Assembly: GCA_014302835.1 (NCBI GenBank)
Contig: CP060294.1
Span: forward strand, 2,231,067-2,295,066
Length of the DNA: 64,000 nucleotides
From: Pedobacter sp. PAMC26386
GTDB taxonomy: Bacteria > Bacteroidota > Bacteroidia > Sphingobacteriales > Sphingobacteriaceae
Reading direction: 5' to 3'
The position numbers were made by a program, and so were the translations under genes. This document shows, piece by piece, positions 34,726-44,600 of this stretch (position 1 is the stretch's first letter; every line of letters starts with the position of its first letter). Below the pieces are notes generated by a model. The model saw only the letters and a list, made by a program, of their open reading frames with translations, had not been told where the DNA came from and did no database searches.

Positions 34726-34756
34726 AGTCACCAATTAATAGAAATAAATATAATTA

Positions 34757-35452
34757 TTATTCACCCAACCCATTGATATCTGTGGTCAATACTTCACTCA
34801 TATAATCAAAAAATGGACGCATGTTTTTAAATGTCAAACCTGCTTGTGCTAAAAAACCTTCACTTAAAACCTCTTCATCCGAAAACCGTTTGATCAACAA
34901 AAACTGTTTATAGCGTAAAAGATCAATCGCTTCATTATCCGCATCAAAACCTTTAGGTGTAGTTTTTAGTTGCTCTCCAACCAACGTTCCAAATGTTGAA
35001 ACAAATGATTGACTATTTAGTATTTTTCTCAATGGAGTAGCATCAAAAGAGATATCCTCTCTAATCCGTTTCAAATCTTCTGTGGACGGGCCAAAAAAAC
35101 CACCTGCAATATAGCTGTTGCCTTGTTCAATATGAAAATGATATCCACCTCTGCGATATTTGGTCGCACGTCTGAAACTGCCGCTCCAATGCGTTTTATA
35201 AGGAGTTTTATCTTTTGAAAACCGGGTGTCTCTGTAAATGCGATATAAGCTTTTCTTTCCTGATGGAGTTTCAATCACATCATGTGTGTTGAGCTCTAGT
35301 AATAAGGCATCCGCAAAAACTTCTATCTGATCCTGCTGTTTTTGAAATGCCTCTTTATTGGTATTGAACCACTCTCTGTCGTTATTTAGCTTTAAAGTAT
35401 TCAGGAACTCAAAGTTAGATGGATGTATTCGTTTTGAATTGGATTTTCCCAT
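34757..35452 (-). CDS. DUF2461 domain protein
   Basis: This 231-residue cytoplasmic protein of the DUF2461 (TIGR02453) family shows FLNTLKLNNDREWFNTNKEAF, LYRIYRDTRFSKDKTPYKTHW, GGYHFHI and AGGFFGPS. No biochemical role is established for the family. It heads a same-strand group with the antiporter and DAC-like genes. A perfect -7 box lies ~45 bases upstream. Confidence 0.88.
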   Translation of the reverse strand: MGKSNSKRIHPSNFEFLNTLKLNNDREWFNTNKEAFQKQQDQIEVFADALLLELNTHDVIETPSGKKSLYRIYRDTRFSKDKTPYKTHWSGSFRRATKYRRGGYHFHIEQGNSYIAGGFFGPSTEDLKRIREDISFDATPLRKILNSQSFVSTFGTLVGEQLKTTPKGFDADNEAIDLLRYKQFLLIKRFSDEEVLSEGFLAQAGLTFKNMRPFFDYMSEVLTTDINGLGE

Positions 35453-35496
35453 ATGGAGATCGTGTCATTTTTTTTTAGAAGATGATCAAGCTACAG

Positions 35497-35504
35497 CAAA
35501 TATA
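35497..35504 (-). promoter_or_regulatory. Perfect -7 box upstream of the DUF2461 gene
   Basis: TATATTTG on the minus strand matches TAnnTTTG exactly, 44 bases before the ATG. No good TTG box is seen at 17-23 bases upstream. Confidence 0.35.
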
Positions 35505-35582
35505 ACGCCTAAGCTGTAAAAACGTTCTTCCTTGCTCCCACTAGTTTAGTAATCTGCCATTTTTTTTTTAGGTTTACCACTT

Positions 35583-36269
35583 ATGGAGCATACATTAGAT
35601 AATCCAGCGTGGAATGCATTAATTGGTAATAACAAGCAATTTTCAAACGGCAATGAAAGTGCAAAATATTTCGACGAGAAAGTTTCTCCTTTTATAGGTT
35701 TAAAGGAAAATTCAGTAGCTAATTTCCAAATTCTTCACGAAATCATTGCACACGATCAACCAGTTGGCTTAATTACGCCTGTCGAGGTGGAAATTCCATA
35801 CATATGGAAAGTTCTTGGTCAGATTAATGCTTTTCAGATGGTCCATAATCAACCCAAACAGTCTTTTGATATAAAGGATGAACTTGTCCCTTTAACTAAA
35901 AAACACATTCCTGAGATGCTAGCCTTAACCAAGCTGACTAATCCAGGACCATTTGCAGAAAGAACTATCGAATTTGGACATTATCAGGGTATTTTTGAAG
36001 ATGACAGGTTAATAGCGATGGCTGGACAACGTTTGAATCCAGCTTCTTATGCTGAGATCAGTGCTGTTTGTACACATCCGGATCACTTAGGTAAGGGATA
36101 TGCGAGGCAATTACTACTGAGCCAGATTCAAAGAATCAAAGCAGCAGCAGGTATTCCATTTTTACATGTAAAAAAAGATAATGAACGTGCTGTTAATGTT
36201 TATGAAAATATAGGCTTTACTATAAGAAAAGAAATCTATTTTTATTTCCTTAAAAGAAGAATAATCTAA
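35583..36269 (+). CDS. GNAT family N-acetyltransferase (FR47-like)
   Basis: This 228-residue protein has acetyl-CoA-binding motif A in the C-terminal half (AEISAVCTHPDHLGKGYARQLL) and the end segment DNERAVNVYENIGFTIRKEI. The N-terminal half is a degenerate second GNAT-like half, as in FR47-type two-lobed enzymes. Substrate is unknown. The cupin gene begins 4 bases later. Confidence 0.85.
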   Translation: MEHTLDNPAWNALIGNNKQFSNGNESAKYFDEKVSPFIGLKENSVANFQILHEIIAHDQPVGLITPVEVEIPYIWKVLGQINAFQMVHNQPKQSFDIKDELVPLTKKHIPEMLALTKLTNPGPFAERTIEFGHYQGIFEDDRLIAMAGQRLNPASYAEISAVCTHPDHLGKGYARQLLLSQIQRIKAAAGIPFLHVKKDNERAVNVYENIGFTIRKEIYFYFLKRRII

Positions 36270-36273
36270 CAAC

Positions 36274-36609
36274 ATGAGCAATCCTATTTTTAACAGCTTC
36301 GCAGACATAGAAACCAAAGAATTATCTCCAGGTTATTTGTCAAGAATAATACACACAGACAACAACACAATCAACTTCTTAGAAGTGAAAGCCGGTAGTG
36401 TATCAGCTATGCATCAGCATATTAATCACCAATGTGTGTTTGTGACTGAAGGTCAGTTCGAACTAACCGTTGATGGAATTTCAAAAGTATTAGATAAGGG
36501 AACATTTGCGATTGTCCCTCCAAACGTTATTCATGGAGGTAAAGCGATAACCGACTGCAAACTGATAGACATCTTTGATCCGGTACGGGAAGATTTTAAG
36601 CTTTTGTAA
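36274..36609 (+). CDS. Small cupin-domain protein
   Basis: This 111-residue single-domain cupin has HQHINHQCVFVTEGQFELTV (metal-binding His pair and Glu) and FAIVPPNVIHGG (second cupin motif His). It probably binds a metal. The ligand is unknown. It is packed between two acetyltransferase genes. Confidence 0.85.
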   Translation: MSNPIFNSFADIETKELSPGYLSRIIHTDNNTINFLEVKAGSVSAMHQHINHQCVFVTEGQFELTVDGISKVLDKGTFAIVPPNVIHGGKAITDCKLIDIFDPVREDFKLL

Positions 36610-36662
36610 TTCTTTTGCTTAACAGGTGTAAAATACTAAATTTGGCTTCCAAAATAAGATAT

Positions 36663-37172
36663 ATGCAGATTACCAAAGCTACCCTTACTGATGTACCAGA
36701 GTTAAATATGTTAGTTAACAGTGCTTATCGCGGTGAAGAATCAAAAAAAGGCTGGACTACTGAGGCGGATCTCTTAGGCGGTATCCGCATAAATGAAGAT
36801 GCACTTAGTGAATATTTCAGCAATGATGCGGTCAGCCTTTTAAAATATACTGATGAACATGGGAAAATCTTAGGATCTGTATATCTTGAGGTTAAAGGAT
36901 CAAAATTATATCTTGGCATGTTTAGCGTATCGCCAGTATTACAAGGGAAAGGAATTGGGAAGTCTTTGCTGGAAGCGGCAGAAGTTCAAGCCAGACAATT
37001 GAATTGCCATACCATTACAATGACTGTAATTAGTAGCCGTAAGGAATTGATTGAGTGGTATGAACGTCGTGGCTACATCTCTACAGGAGAGACGCAGCCA
37101 TTTGAAGGTGATGACAAGTTTGGAGAAATCAAACAGCCAATAGAATTTATTGTGATGGAAAAGACTATTTAA
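36663..37172 (+). CDS. GNAT family N-acetyltransferase
   Basis: This 169-residue protein from ATG 36,663 (MQITKATLTDVPELN, the usual GNAT start) has the CoA-binding stretch LGMFSVSPVLQGKGIGKSLLEAAE and the end YERRGYISTGETQPF. A TTG at 36,615 would add 16 residues without family similarity. Its stop abuts the stop of the next, opposite gene with no gap. Confidence 0.85.
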   Translation: MQITKATLTDVPELNMLVNSAYRGEESKKGWTTEADLLGGIRINEDALSEYFSNDAVSLLKYTDEHGKILGSVYLEVKGSKLYLGMFSVSPVLQGKGIGKSLLEAAEVQARQLNCHTITMTVISSRKELIEWYERRGYISTGETQPFEGDDKFGEIKQPIEFIVMEKTI

Positions 37173-37535
37173 CTAATAGCCAACGTCAAAACTACCATCT
37201 GCGTGTTGCGCAGTGAAGATAAATTTACAAGGCTTACCTTTAGGATTTTCAACTTTAATTGCTTCAGCTATTGTACCAGTTATATCTTTTTCATAGACTG
37301 TCTTCGAAGCTACTTTTATAGCTAGGTGGAGTGTTCCTTTTTTTACGATCGCTGAATACTTCAAATTAAAAGTCTCGTCTTTTAAAATCTTCACCCGGAA
37401 ATCTTGCTTACCATTAAAATCTTCAAAGGTTGCGTAACAGTGACCAGGGGTATCACTCCCCTCCCAGTTTTTTGTCAAATGAGGCCATTGCAGCAACATG
37501 GCATTCATTATGAGGAGAAATTTAAAGTTCATCAT
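37173..37535 (-). CDS. Small secreted protein of unknown function
   Basis: This 120-residue protein starts with a short hydrophobic segment (FKFLLIMNAMLLQW), probably a signal. The rest is beta-rich (DFRVKILKDETFNLKYSAIVKKGTL) with two cysteines (GHCYATF, KPCKFIFT). I do not recognise a family. It stands alone, converging with the acetyltransferase gene. Confidence 0.6.
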   Translation of the reverse strand: MMNFKFLLIMNAMLLQWPHLTKNWEGSDTPGHCYATFEDFNGKQDFRVKILKDETFNLKYSAIVKKGTLHLAIKVASKTVYEKDITGTIAEAIKVENPKGKPCKFIFTAQHADGSFDVGY

Positions 37536-37741
37536 ATGGATTAATTGTTAATAAGCCATATGAATAACTGTGCCAATGAGAAACAAAACAACAAGACACT
37601 GATAATCAATATCATCAAAAAATAACCCTGTCCGATACTGAACAAAAAAAGTTCATAAATGCACATTCAACAGCATTCCCTTAAACCAATATTTCCCAGT
37701 TTAAAGCTGGCTAGAAAACAGATAAGATCTCCACAAACACA

Positions 37742-37772
37742 TTGTATTTTAAGTAGATAGATTGTACATTTA
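37742..37772 (+). promoter_or_regulatory. Promoter-like site for the DJ-1/PfpI gene
   Basis: TTG (37,742-37,744), 20 bases, then TACATTTA (37,765-37,772), one mismatch from TAnnTTTG. The ATG is 36 bases downstream. Confidence 0.4.
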
Positions 37773-37808
37773 GCTAAACAATTAGGTGCGCCCATTAAAC
37801 ATAAAACA

Positions 37809-38393
37809 ATGACTGCATTAAAACACGTTTATATATTTTTATTTGATGATTATTCGGATTGGGAGATTGCTTATCTCATGCCAGAGCTTTTTAAAAGCAA
37901 AAAAATCAGATTAAAGACATTTACAGTGGATGGGATTTCCATTGTTTCAATGGGTGGATTAAAAATAACTCCTGATTTGTCTCTCCAACAAGTTAAAAGC
38001 GAAGAGGTTTCTGTTCTGGTATTACCTGGAGGGACCGCCTGGGGAGAAAAGAGAATCAATGGGATTGACAAGCTGGTTGAAGAATTGAATACCACCGGTA
38101 AAACAATAGCTGCGATCTGCGATGCAACAATTTATTTAGGAGAAAAAGGATATCTGGATGATATCAGTCATACCAGTAATGATCTCGATTACCTTCAATC
38201 TTCAGCACCTGATTACAAAGGAGGCAAGAACTATAAATCAGCACTTGCAGTCTCAGATAAAAATTTCATTACTGCAAATGGGATTGCACCAATTGAATTT
38301 GCAGTTGAAATTTTCAGAAAAATCAAATTATACAGTGAAGCAGATATCCAAAAATGGTTTCAATTATTCAAAAATGGGATATGGACCGATTAA
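37809..38393 (+). CDS. DJ-1/PfpI family protein
   Basis: This 194-residue class I glutamine-amidotransferase-like protein shows FLFDDYSDWEIAY (the acidic residue near the active site), VLVLPGGTAWGE and IAAICDATIYLGEKGYLDD with the nucleophile-elbow Cys. Members are glyoxalases, chaperone-like proteins or peptidases. The type cannot be set from sequence. It is followed 10 bases later by a lipoprotein gene. Confidence 0.85.
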   Translation: MTALKHVYIFLFDDYSDWEIAYLMPELFKSKKIRLKTFTVDGISIVSMGGLKITPDLSLQQVKSEEVSVLVLPGGTAWGEKRINGIDKLVEELNTTGKTIAAICDATIYLGEKGYLDDISHTSNDLDYLQSSAPDYKGGKNYKSALAVSDKNFITANGIAPIEFAVEIFRKIKLYSEADIQKWFQLFKNGIWTD

Positions 38394-38403
38394 TCTTCAA
38401 AAT

Positions 38404-38928
38404 ATGAAACACATTTACCTGCTCACGCTGCTCCTGCTTGTCATTTCTTGTACAAATTCCAGCGCACAAACCAAGACCGGAAATGATGAAGTAAAGTTCA
38501 GAAAATTTTTGAATTCGTTTAAGATTGCACTGCGCAAAAATGAAAAAGAAAAGATCAAAGTGATGTTGAATTACCCCTTTTACACCAAAAGAGAAAATTC
38601 CGGAAATGACAAATATTCTCCGGCAGATCCAATTAAAGCAACAGAATATATTAAATACAGAAAATCTATATTTCATGAAGATGTTGTCCGCCTTTTACCT
38701 GGGGTTTCTGAAGATGAACTTAGCGAGATCGATAGAAAAACTGATGACAGCTACTATCAGGTGCTATGGAAAAGCTGTGATCCGGGAAGTAAGCTTTTTG
38801 AGACGTATTTACAATATCCTACAAATGACGGAATCTCAGAATCCTATTTTGCATTTGTTTTTGGCAAGATTAAAGGAAAATATAAAGTGATCTCCTACTA
38901 TGCAAAATGGCCGGTTAAAGACTGGTAA
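38404..38928 (+). CDS. Small secreted or lipoprotein of unknown function
   Basis: This is a 174-residue protein. I take ATG 38,404, which gives MKHIYLLTLLLLVISCTNSSAQ, a signal with a lipobox-like VISC. The open frame extends back to 38,158 but that part overlaps the DJ-1 gene and is not protein-like. The mature part has KFRKFLNSFKIALRKNEKEKIKVMLNYPFYTKR, a pattern seen in Bacteroidota secreted proteins of the NTF2-like type, but I cannot name the family. Confidence 0.7.
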   Translation: MKHIYLLTLLLLVISCTNSSAQTKTGNDEVKFRKFLNSFKIALRKNEKEKIKVMLNYPFYTKRENSGNDKYSPADPIKATEYIKYRKSIFHEDVVRLLPGVSEDELSEIDRKTDDSYYQVLWKSCDPGSKLFETYLQYPTNDGISESYFAFVFGKIKGKYKVISYYAKWPVKDW

Positions 38929-38952
38929 AATATATTTTTATAAACAATTTCA

Positions 38953-41163
38953 ATGAGCAGAATATTTAAATCCATTTTATCACAATCCTTTTTTATCTTA
39001 TCTCTTACGGTTGCATCGGCTGGGCAAAGCCGGGCACAGACGATCACAATTCCTATAGAAACCGCACACAACGCAGTGGTGCTGCAGGCTGATGAGAACA
39101 AGAATCTAAAGAACATTTTTTTAGGTAAGAAGTTATCAGATGCCCATGAATATGATTTTATTAAAGGTGTTTACAAGCAAGCAGAAGATTATAGCGGACT
39201 GTTGAATTCAGCATATACGCCATCAGGATCAAGAAACCTCGTAGAACCAGCCATTTCAGTCATTCATGCGGATGGAAATATGTCTTTAGATTTAAGATAT
39301 GTCAGCCACAAGTCCATTCATTTAAATGATAATGTATCATTATTCACAGTGCTACTGAAAGATCCCGTTTACAACTTTGAAGTAACCTTATATTACAAAT
39401 CTTACTATAAGGAAGATGTAATTGAACAATGGAACGTAATTAAACATCACGAAAAAGATAACATTACCTTGCAAAAATTTGCTTCCGCAAACCTGTATCT
39501 TAAAGCCCAGAGTTATTGGCTCACGCAATTCCATGGAGACTGGGCTAAAGAAATGCAGCCGGAAGAATCACGGTTAACCCATGGTATCAAAACATTGGAT
39601 ACCAAGTTAGGAACCCGTGCCAATCTGTTTATGCCTTCTGTTTTTATGATTTCGCTGGATAAACCAGCCAGCGAAGATGAAGGAAATATTTTATATGGAG
39701 CATTGGAATGGAGTGGCAATTTTAAAATCGACTTTGAACTTGACTTTCAGGACAACCTTAGAATTATTGCTGGCATGAACAATTATGCCTCTCCTTATAT
39801 TTTAAAACCCGGTGAAGAATTTGCTACCCCGCCATTTCTATATACGTTTTCTGATAAAGGAAAAGGTGATGCCAGCAGGAAACTGCAAAGCTGGGCAAGA
39901 AACTATAAGCTTTTGGACGGTAAAGGAAACAGGCTAACCCTGCTGAATAATTGGGAGTCTACCTTTTTTGATTTTAATGAAAAGAAACTTGGAGAATTGT
40001 TAAAGGATACAAAAAAACTGGGCGTAGACTTATTTTTACTTGATGACGGATGGTTTGGCAATAAAAACCCTCGTAATGATGATCATGCAGGATTAGGTGA
40101 CTGGCAGGAAAATCGCAAAAAACTACCAAACGGCATTACTTCACTAGTAAAAGAAGCAGACGCCAATGGGGTCAAATTTGGTATTTGGATTGAGCCAGAA
40201 ATGGTTAATCCAAAGAGTGATTTATATACCAAACATCCAGATTGGGTTGTCAAGCAGCCGAACCGGGCAGAATACTATTTCAGAAACCAGCTGGTGCTCG
40301 ATCTGAGTAATCCCAAAGTACAGGACTTTGTATATGATATTGTAGATTCTTTATTTATTAAAGCACCTTCTCTCGCTTATATCAAATGGGACTGTAATGC
40401 AGTTATTTATAATGCCTACTCCGTACATTTAAAAAACAATCAGTCTCAGTTTTACGTAGAATACGTCCGTGGATTATATAAAGTGCTGGAAAGAATAAGG
40501 GCCAAATATCCGACAGTACCTTTAATGTTATGTTCAGGTGGAGGTGGCAGGGTAGATTATGGCGCACTTCAATATTTCACAGAATTCTGGCCAAGTGATA
40601 ACACCGACCCTTTAGAAAGAATATTTATACAATGGGACTACTCCTATTTTTACCCGTCTATCGCAAGCTCAAATCATGTTACAGACTGGGGCAAACAGCC
40701 AATCAAGTTTAGAACTGATGTTGCCATGATGGGCAAACTCGGCTTTGACATTGTGGTTAGTGAATTGAAAGCAAATGACTTAAAATTCTGTCAGGATGCA
40801 GTAAAAGCTTATGACACCTTAAAACAAGTAATCTGGCAGGGCGATCAATATCGCCTGGTTAATCCACATGAACAAAACATGGCTTCCCTGATGTATGTAG
40901 ATTCAACTCAATCAACAGCAGTCATGTTCAATTACCTCGTTAATTATCGTTATGGAGAAAGCAGCAAAACCCCAATCCAGCTAAAAGGTCTGAACAAAAA
41001 CAAAAAATACCTGTTGGAAGAAATCAATCTTTACCCGGATACCAAATCAGCGCTTAAGAACGAGCGAATATTTTCAGGTGATTTCTTAATGAATATTGGA
41101 TTTAATCCAGAAGTCAATACCAACAGAACAAGTGTAATTGTGAAGATTACAGACATCAAATAA
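38953..41163 (+). CDS. GH36 alpha-galactosidase, secreted
   Basis: This 736-residue enzyme with a signal peptide (FILSLTVASAGQSRAQ) should release terminal alpha-galactose from oligosaccharides such as raffinose or galactomannan side chains. The N-terminal beta-supersandwich runs to ~330. The barrel carries LDDGWFGNKNP, GIWIEPEMVNP, the catalytic nucleophile Asp in YIKWDCN and the acid/base region in FWPSDNTDP. The length is typical for bacterial GH36. No transporter or other hydrolase is nearby. Confidence 0.93.
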   Translation: MSRIFKSILSQSFFILSLTVASAGQSRAQTITIPIETAHNAVVLQADENKNLKNIFLGKKLSDAHEYDFIKGVYKQAEDYSGLLNSAYTPSGSRNLVEPAISVIHADGNMSLDLRYVSHKSIHLNDNVSLFTVLLKDPVYNFEVTLYYKSYYKEDVIEQWNVIKHHEKDNITLQKFASANLYLKAQSYWLTQFHGDWAKEMQPEESRLTHGIKTLDTKLGTRANLFMPSVFMISLDKPASEDEGNILYGALEWSGNFKIDFELDFQDNLRIIAGMNNYASPYILKPGEEFATPPFLYTFSDKGKGDASRKLQSWARNYKLLDGKGNRLTLLNNWESTFFDFNEKKLGELLKDTKKLGVDLFLLDDGWFGNKNPRNDDHAGLGDWQENRKKLPNGITSLVKEADANGVKFGIWIEPEMVNPKSDLYTKHPDWVVKQPNRAEYYFRNQLVLDLSNPKVQDFVYDIVDSLFIKAPSLAYIKWDCNAVIYNAYSVHLKNNQSQFYVEYVRGLYKVLERIRAKYPTVPLMLCSGGGGRVDYGALQYFTEFWPSDNTDPLERIFIQWDYSYFYPSIASSNHVTDWGKQPIKFRTDVAMMGKLGFDIVVSELKANDLKFCQDAVKAYDTLKQVIWQGDQYRLVNPHEQNMASLMYVDSTQSTAVMFNYLVNYRYGESSKTPIQLKGLNKNKKYLLEEINLYPDTKSALKNERIFSGDFLMNIGFNPEVNTNRTSVIVKITDIK

Positions 41164-41651
41164 ATAGATAATTCAATTATTTTTAGCGGATTACCTATTA
41201 ATTACCCTTAATAAAAAAATAAAATCTATAAATACTACAACTAACAGCTGTAATTAAAAATTGCAAAAAAAATCTGTATAGTAGAAGAAATAATACTGAC
41301 GTAAATCAAAAACATAATGTTACCATACCAAGTTTTTCTTTAAACTATAAAATACGATTTATTAACTCACAAAATAAAAATGTAAAATTCTCAATTTCAC
41401 ATAAATAACCATATTTTATTATTAAAAAAAAGTGAAAAAAATTCTTTATTAAGAGAAAGCTTTATTAGATTTAGATAACGGCAGATTAAAAAACTGCCAA
41501 ATTGCTTTATTAACGCTACGTCTAAACACAATTTTATCGAAACGTAATTTTTTAAATCCCTCTTAAAAAATTAGTGAAAGCGCCCATATAGAATTCTTCG
41601 TGGCCCCATTTTGTATAAATATTTTCTAGATTATATATAACGTATCTCGAT
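41164..41651. other. Long AT-rich region before the giant adhesin gene
   Basis: These 488 bases are without a plausible gene, with many A and T runs. A weak hairpin GGCAG/CTGCC lies near 41,480-41,500. The gene promoter is expected here, but no good TAnnTTTG box was found. Confidence 0.6.
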
Positions 41652-44600
41652 ATGAAAGGCAAACACATCTACCGGCTGTGTGCAAGCATTTTTGCACTCT
41701 TTTTTTTCCTTTTTCCTTTAATAAGTAACGCTCAGAATCCAAAGACACTGGAATTATTCTCTACTTCCGGGAATCCAGCGACTAACGGACCTACAGTAGC
41801 TTCTCAGACACTAACTTTAAGGGAAAATACGGACAATCCAACAGGTACGACCAATGTGCCCTTTACGGCCAATGGATCACCCGTAACAGTTACTTACGGT
41901 CTGAGTAATCAACAATACAATACTGCAGACTGGCCTTCCAATCCCGGAGCAATAAATCCAGGTGTTTTTTTTGGGGGGACAACTGGGGTTGGTACTGACA
42001 GGTATACTGCAAGCTCTTTATTTGTAACTCAGGGGGGGGCCGGGGGGTCTGTGAATACAAATTTCACATCCAGTGTTTTAAATGCTGGCGGACCTGGAAA
42101 TGGAATTGATGTAGCGACTAACAATGCTATATGGATTTTCAACTCCTCTACAGTACTAAGAAATGCGGCCAAAACTGTTCCTGGTAGATACCAAATGGCA
42201 GATCTGACTATAACTTTCAGCAGACCGGTAACTAATCCTGTTTTACAATTCAGCGGGCTGGGTGCATTTGCATCAAGTACAAATTTAACTACTGAATTTG
42301 ATTTAATCACTGCAGGTATTACACTATCCAAGCTCTCGGGTTCAGCCGAGCTAGCAGTAGCTGGAAATCAAATTAACAACTCTGCTGCTATACCAGGCGC
42401 AGTCTGTGGTGCAGGCGCCGCATGTGGTAGCGTACTTTTAACAGGTAAAAATATTTCCAGCGTAGTTCTTCGTGTTTTTTTAAGAGGAAATGGTGTGGGA
42501 GGTACTTGGGCTGCCCCAAATTCAGCAGCAGGAGATGCATTTACAGTAGGTGTCTCCGTAGATTCGCCAGTAGATTTATCTATCAATAAAACTTCAAGCA
42601 GCCTGGCCCCTGCAATAGGCAGTAATATAAACTTCACACTTACAGCCAGTAATCTGGGGAATAACAATGCTACCGGAGTTGTTGTCAACGACATCCTTCC
42701 TGCAGGATATACCTTGGTCAGTGCGACGCCTTCAGTCGGGACTTATGTTCCGCTAACGGGCGTATGGACTATAGGAAATCTGGTTGCAAATACCGGAACT
42801 GCAACGCTAACTGTAGTCGCCAAGGTCAACCCCAGTGGGCCCTATGGCAACACAGCGACAATTACCGGGAATGAAGATGATCCAGTCGTCGCCAATAATA
42901 CCAGTACTGTAACCCCGGTCCCCGTCTTGAATACCGACCGTCAAATCACTAAAACCGTCAATGTTGCCACACCATTAGTTGGAAGCAATGTGATCTTCAC
43001 CTTAAATGCAGTAAATAATGGCCCTAGTTCCGGAACTGGAATAACCGTTACCGATGTACTACCTGCAGGATATACTTATGTGAGTAATACATTGCCAACA
43101 CAAGGTACATTCACCACTGGTACAGGAGTTTGGACTATAGGAAACCTGATTAGTGGCGGCACTGCTGGCATGACGATCACTGCCTCAGTTAATGCTACGG
43201 GGCCCTATGCCAATACAGCTACAATATCCGGTACAGAAACCGATATAGTGCCCGGAAATAATACCTCGACTGTAAGTACGACGCCAATACCAGTTGCAGA
43301 CCGAGCGATAGCAAAAACAATTAACAATGCAACACCAGCAGTGGGTAGTAATGTAGTATTCACACTTACTGCGACAAATAATGGCCCAAGCGCAAGTACC
43401 GGGATCACCGTAACAGACCTGCTCCCATCTGGTTATACTTATGTCAGCTCAACTCCCCCGGCTGGTACTACTTATAATAATGTAACTGGTTTATGGACTA
43501 TAGGTACACTGGCCAATGCAGCAACATCAACCTTAACAATTACCGCTAAAGTAAATGCAAACGGGGCCTATGGCAATACGGCAACGATCACCGGAACAGA
43601 AAATGATCCGACCCCGGGCAATAACACCTCAACTTCTACACCCGTTCCAACCCCAACTACTGATCGTTCTGTAGTTAAAACTGTCAACAATCCAACTCCT
43701 GCGGTAGGTAGTAATGTTGTCTTTACGCTAGTAGCTACGAACAACGGCCTAAGCACAGGTACTGGCATTACAGTAACTGATCTTTTACCTGCTGGTTATA
43801 CTTATGTAAGCTCAACCCCTCCGGCTGGTACAACCTATAACAATGCAACCGGTTTATGGACTATTGGTACACTCGCTAACGCAGCAACTTCGACCTTAAC
43901 TATTACAGCTACGGTAAACGCAACAGGACCTTATGCCAATACAGCCACCATTACCGGAACAGAAAATGATCCAACTCCGGGCAATAACACCTCAACCACT
44001 ACACCTACACCAACTCCAACTACAGATCGCTCTATAGTAAAAACAGTCAATAACGGTACTCCAGCTGTAGGTAGTAATGTCATCTTTACACTCGTAGCCA
44101 CGAATAATGGCCCAAGTGCTGGTACCGGCATTACAGTAACTGATCTGCTGCCAGCTGGTTATACTTATGTCAGTTCAACCCCTCCAGCAGGTACTACTTA
44201 CACTCCTTTAACCGGTTTATGGACTATTGGCACGCTCGCCAATGCAGCAACTTCAACCTTAACAATTACTGCTACAGTAAATGCAACAGGTCCTTATGGC
44301 AATACAGCCACCATTACCGGAACAGAAAATGATCCAACTCCGGGCAATAACACTTCAACCACTACACCTACACCAACTCCAACTACTGATCGTTCTGTGG
44401 TTAAAACTGTCAATAACCCGACTCCTGCAGTAGGTAGTAATGTCATCTTTACACTCGCTGCCATTAATAATGGCCCAAGTGCTGGTACTGGCATTACAGT
44501 AACTGATCTTTTACCTGCGGGCTATACTTATGTCAGTTCAACTCCTCCGGCTGGTACAACTTATAATAATGTAACTGGTTTATGGACTATTGGTACACTG

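Noticed and set aside
38158..38403. N-terminal extension of the small lipoprotein gene
   Set aside because: It overlaps the DJ-1 gene in another frame and would bury the clear signal peptide that starts at 38,404.
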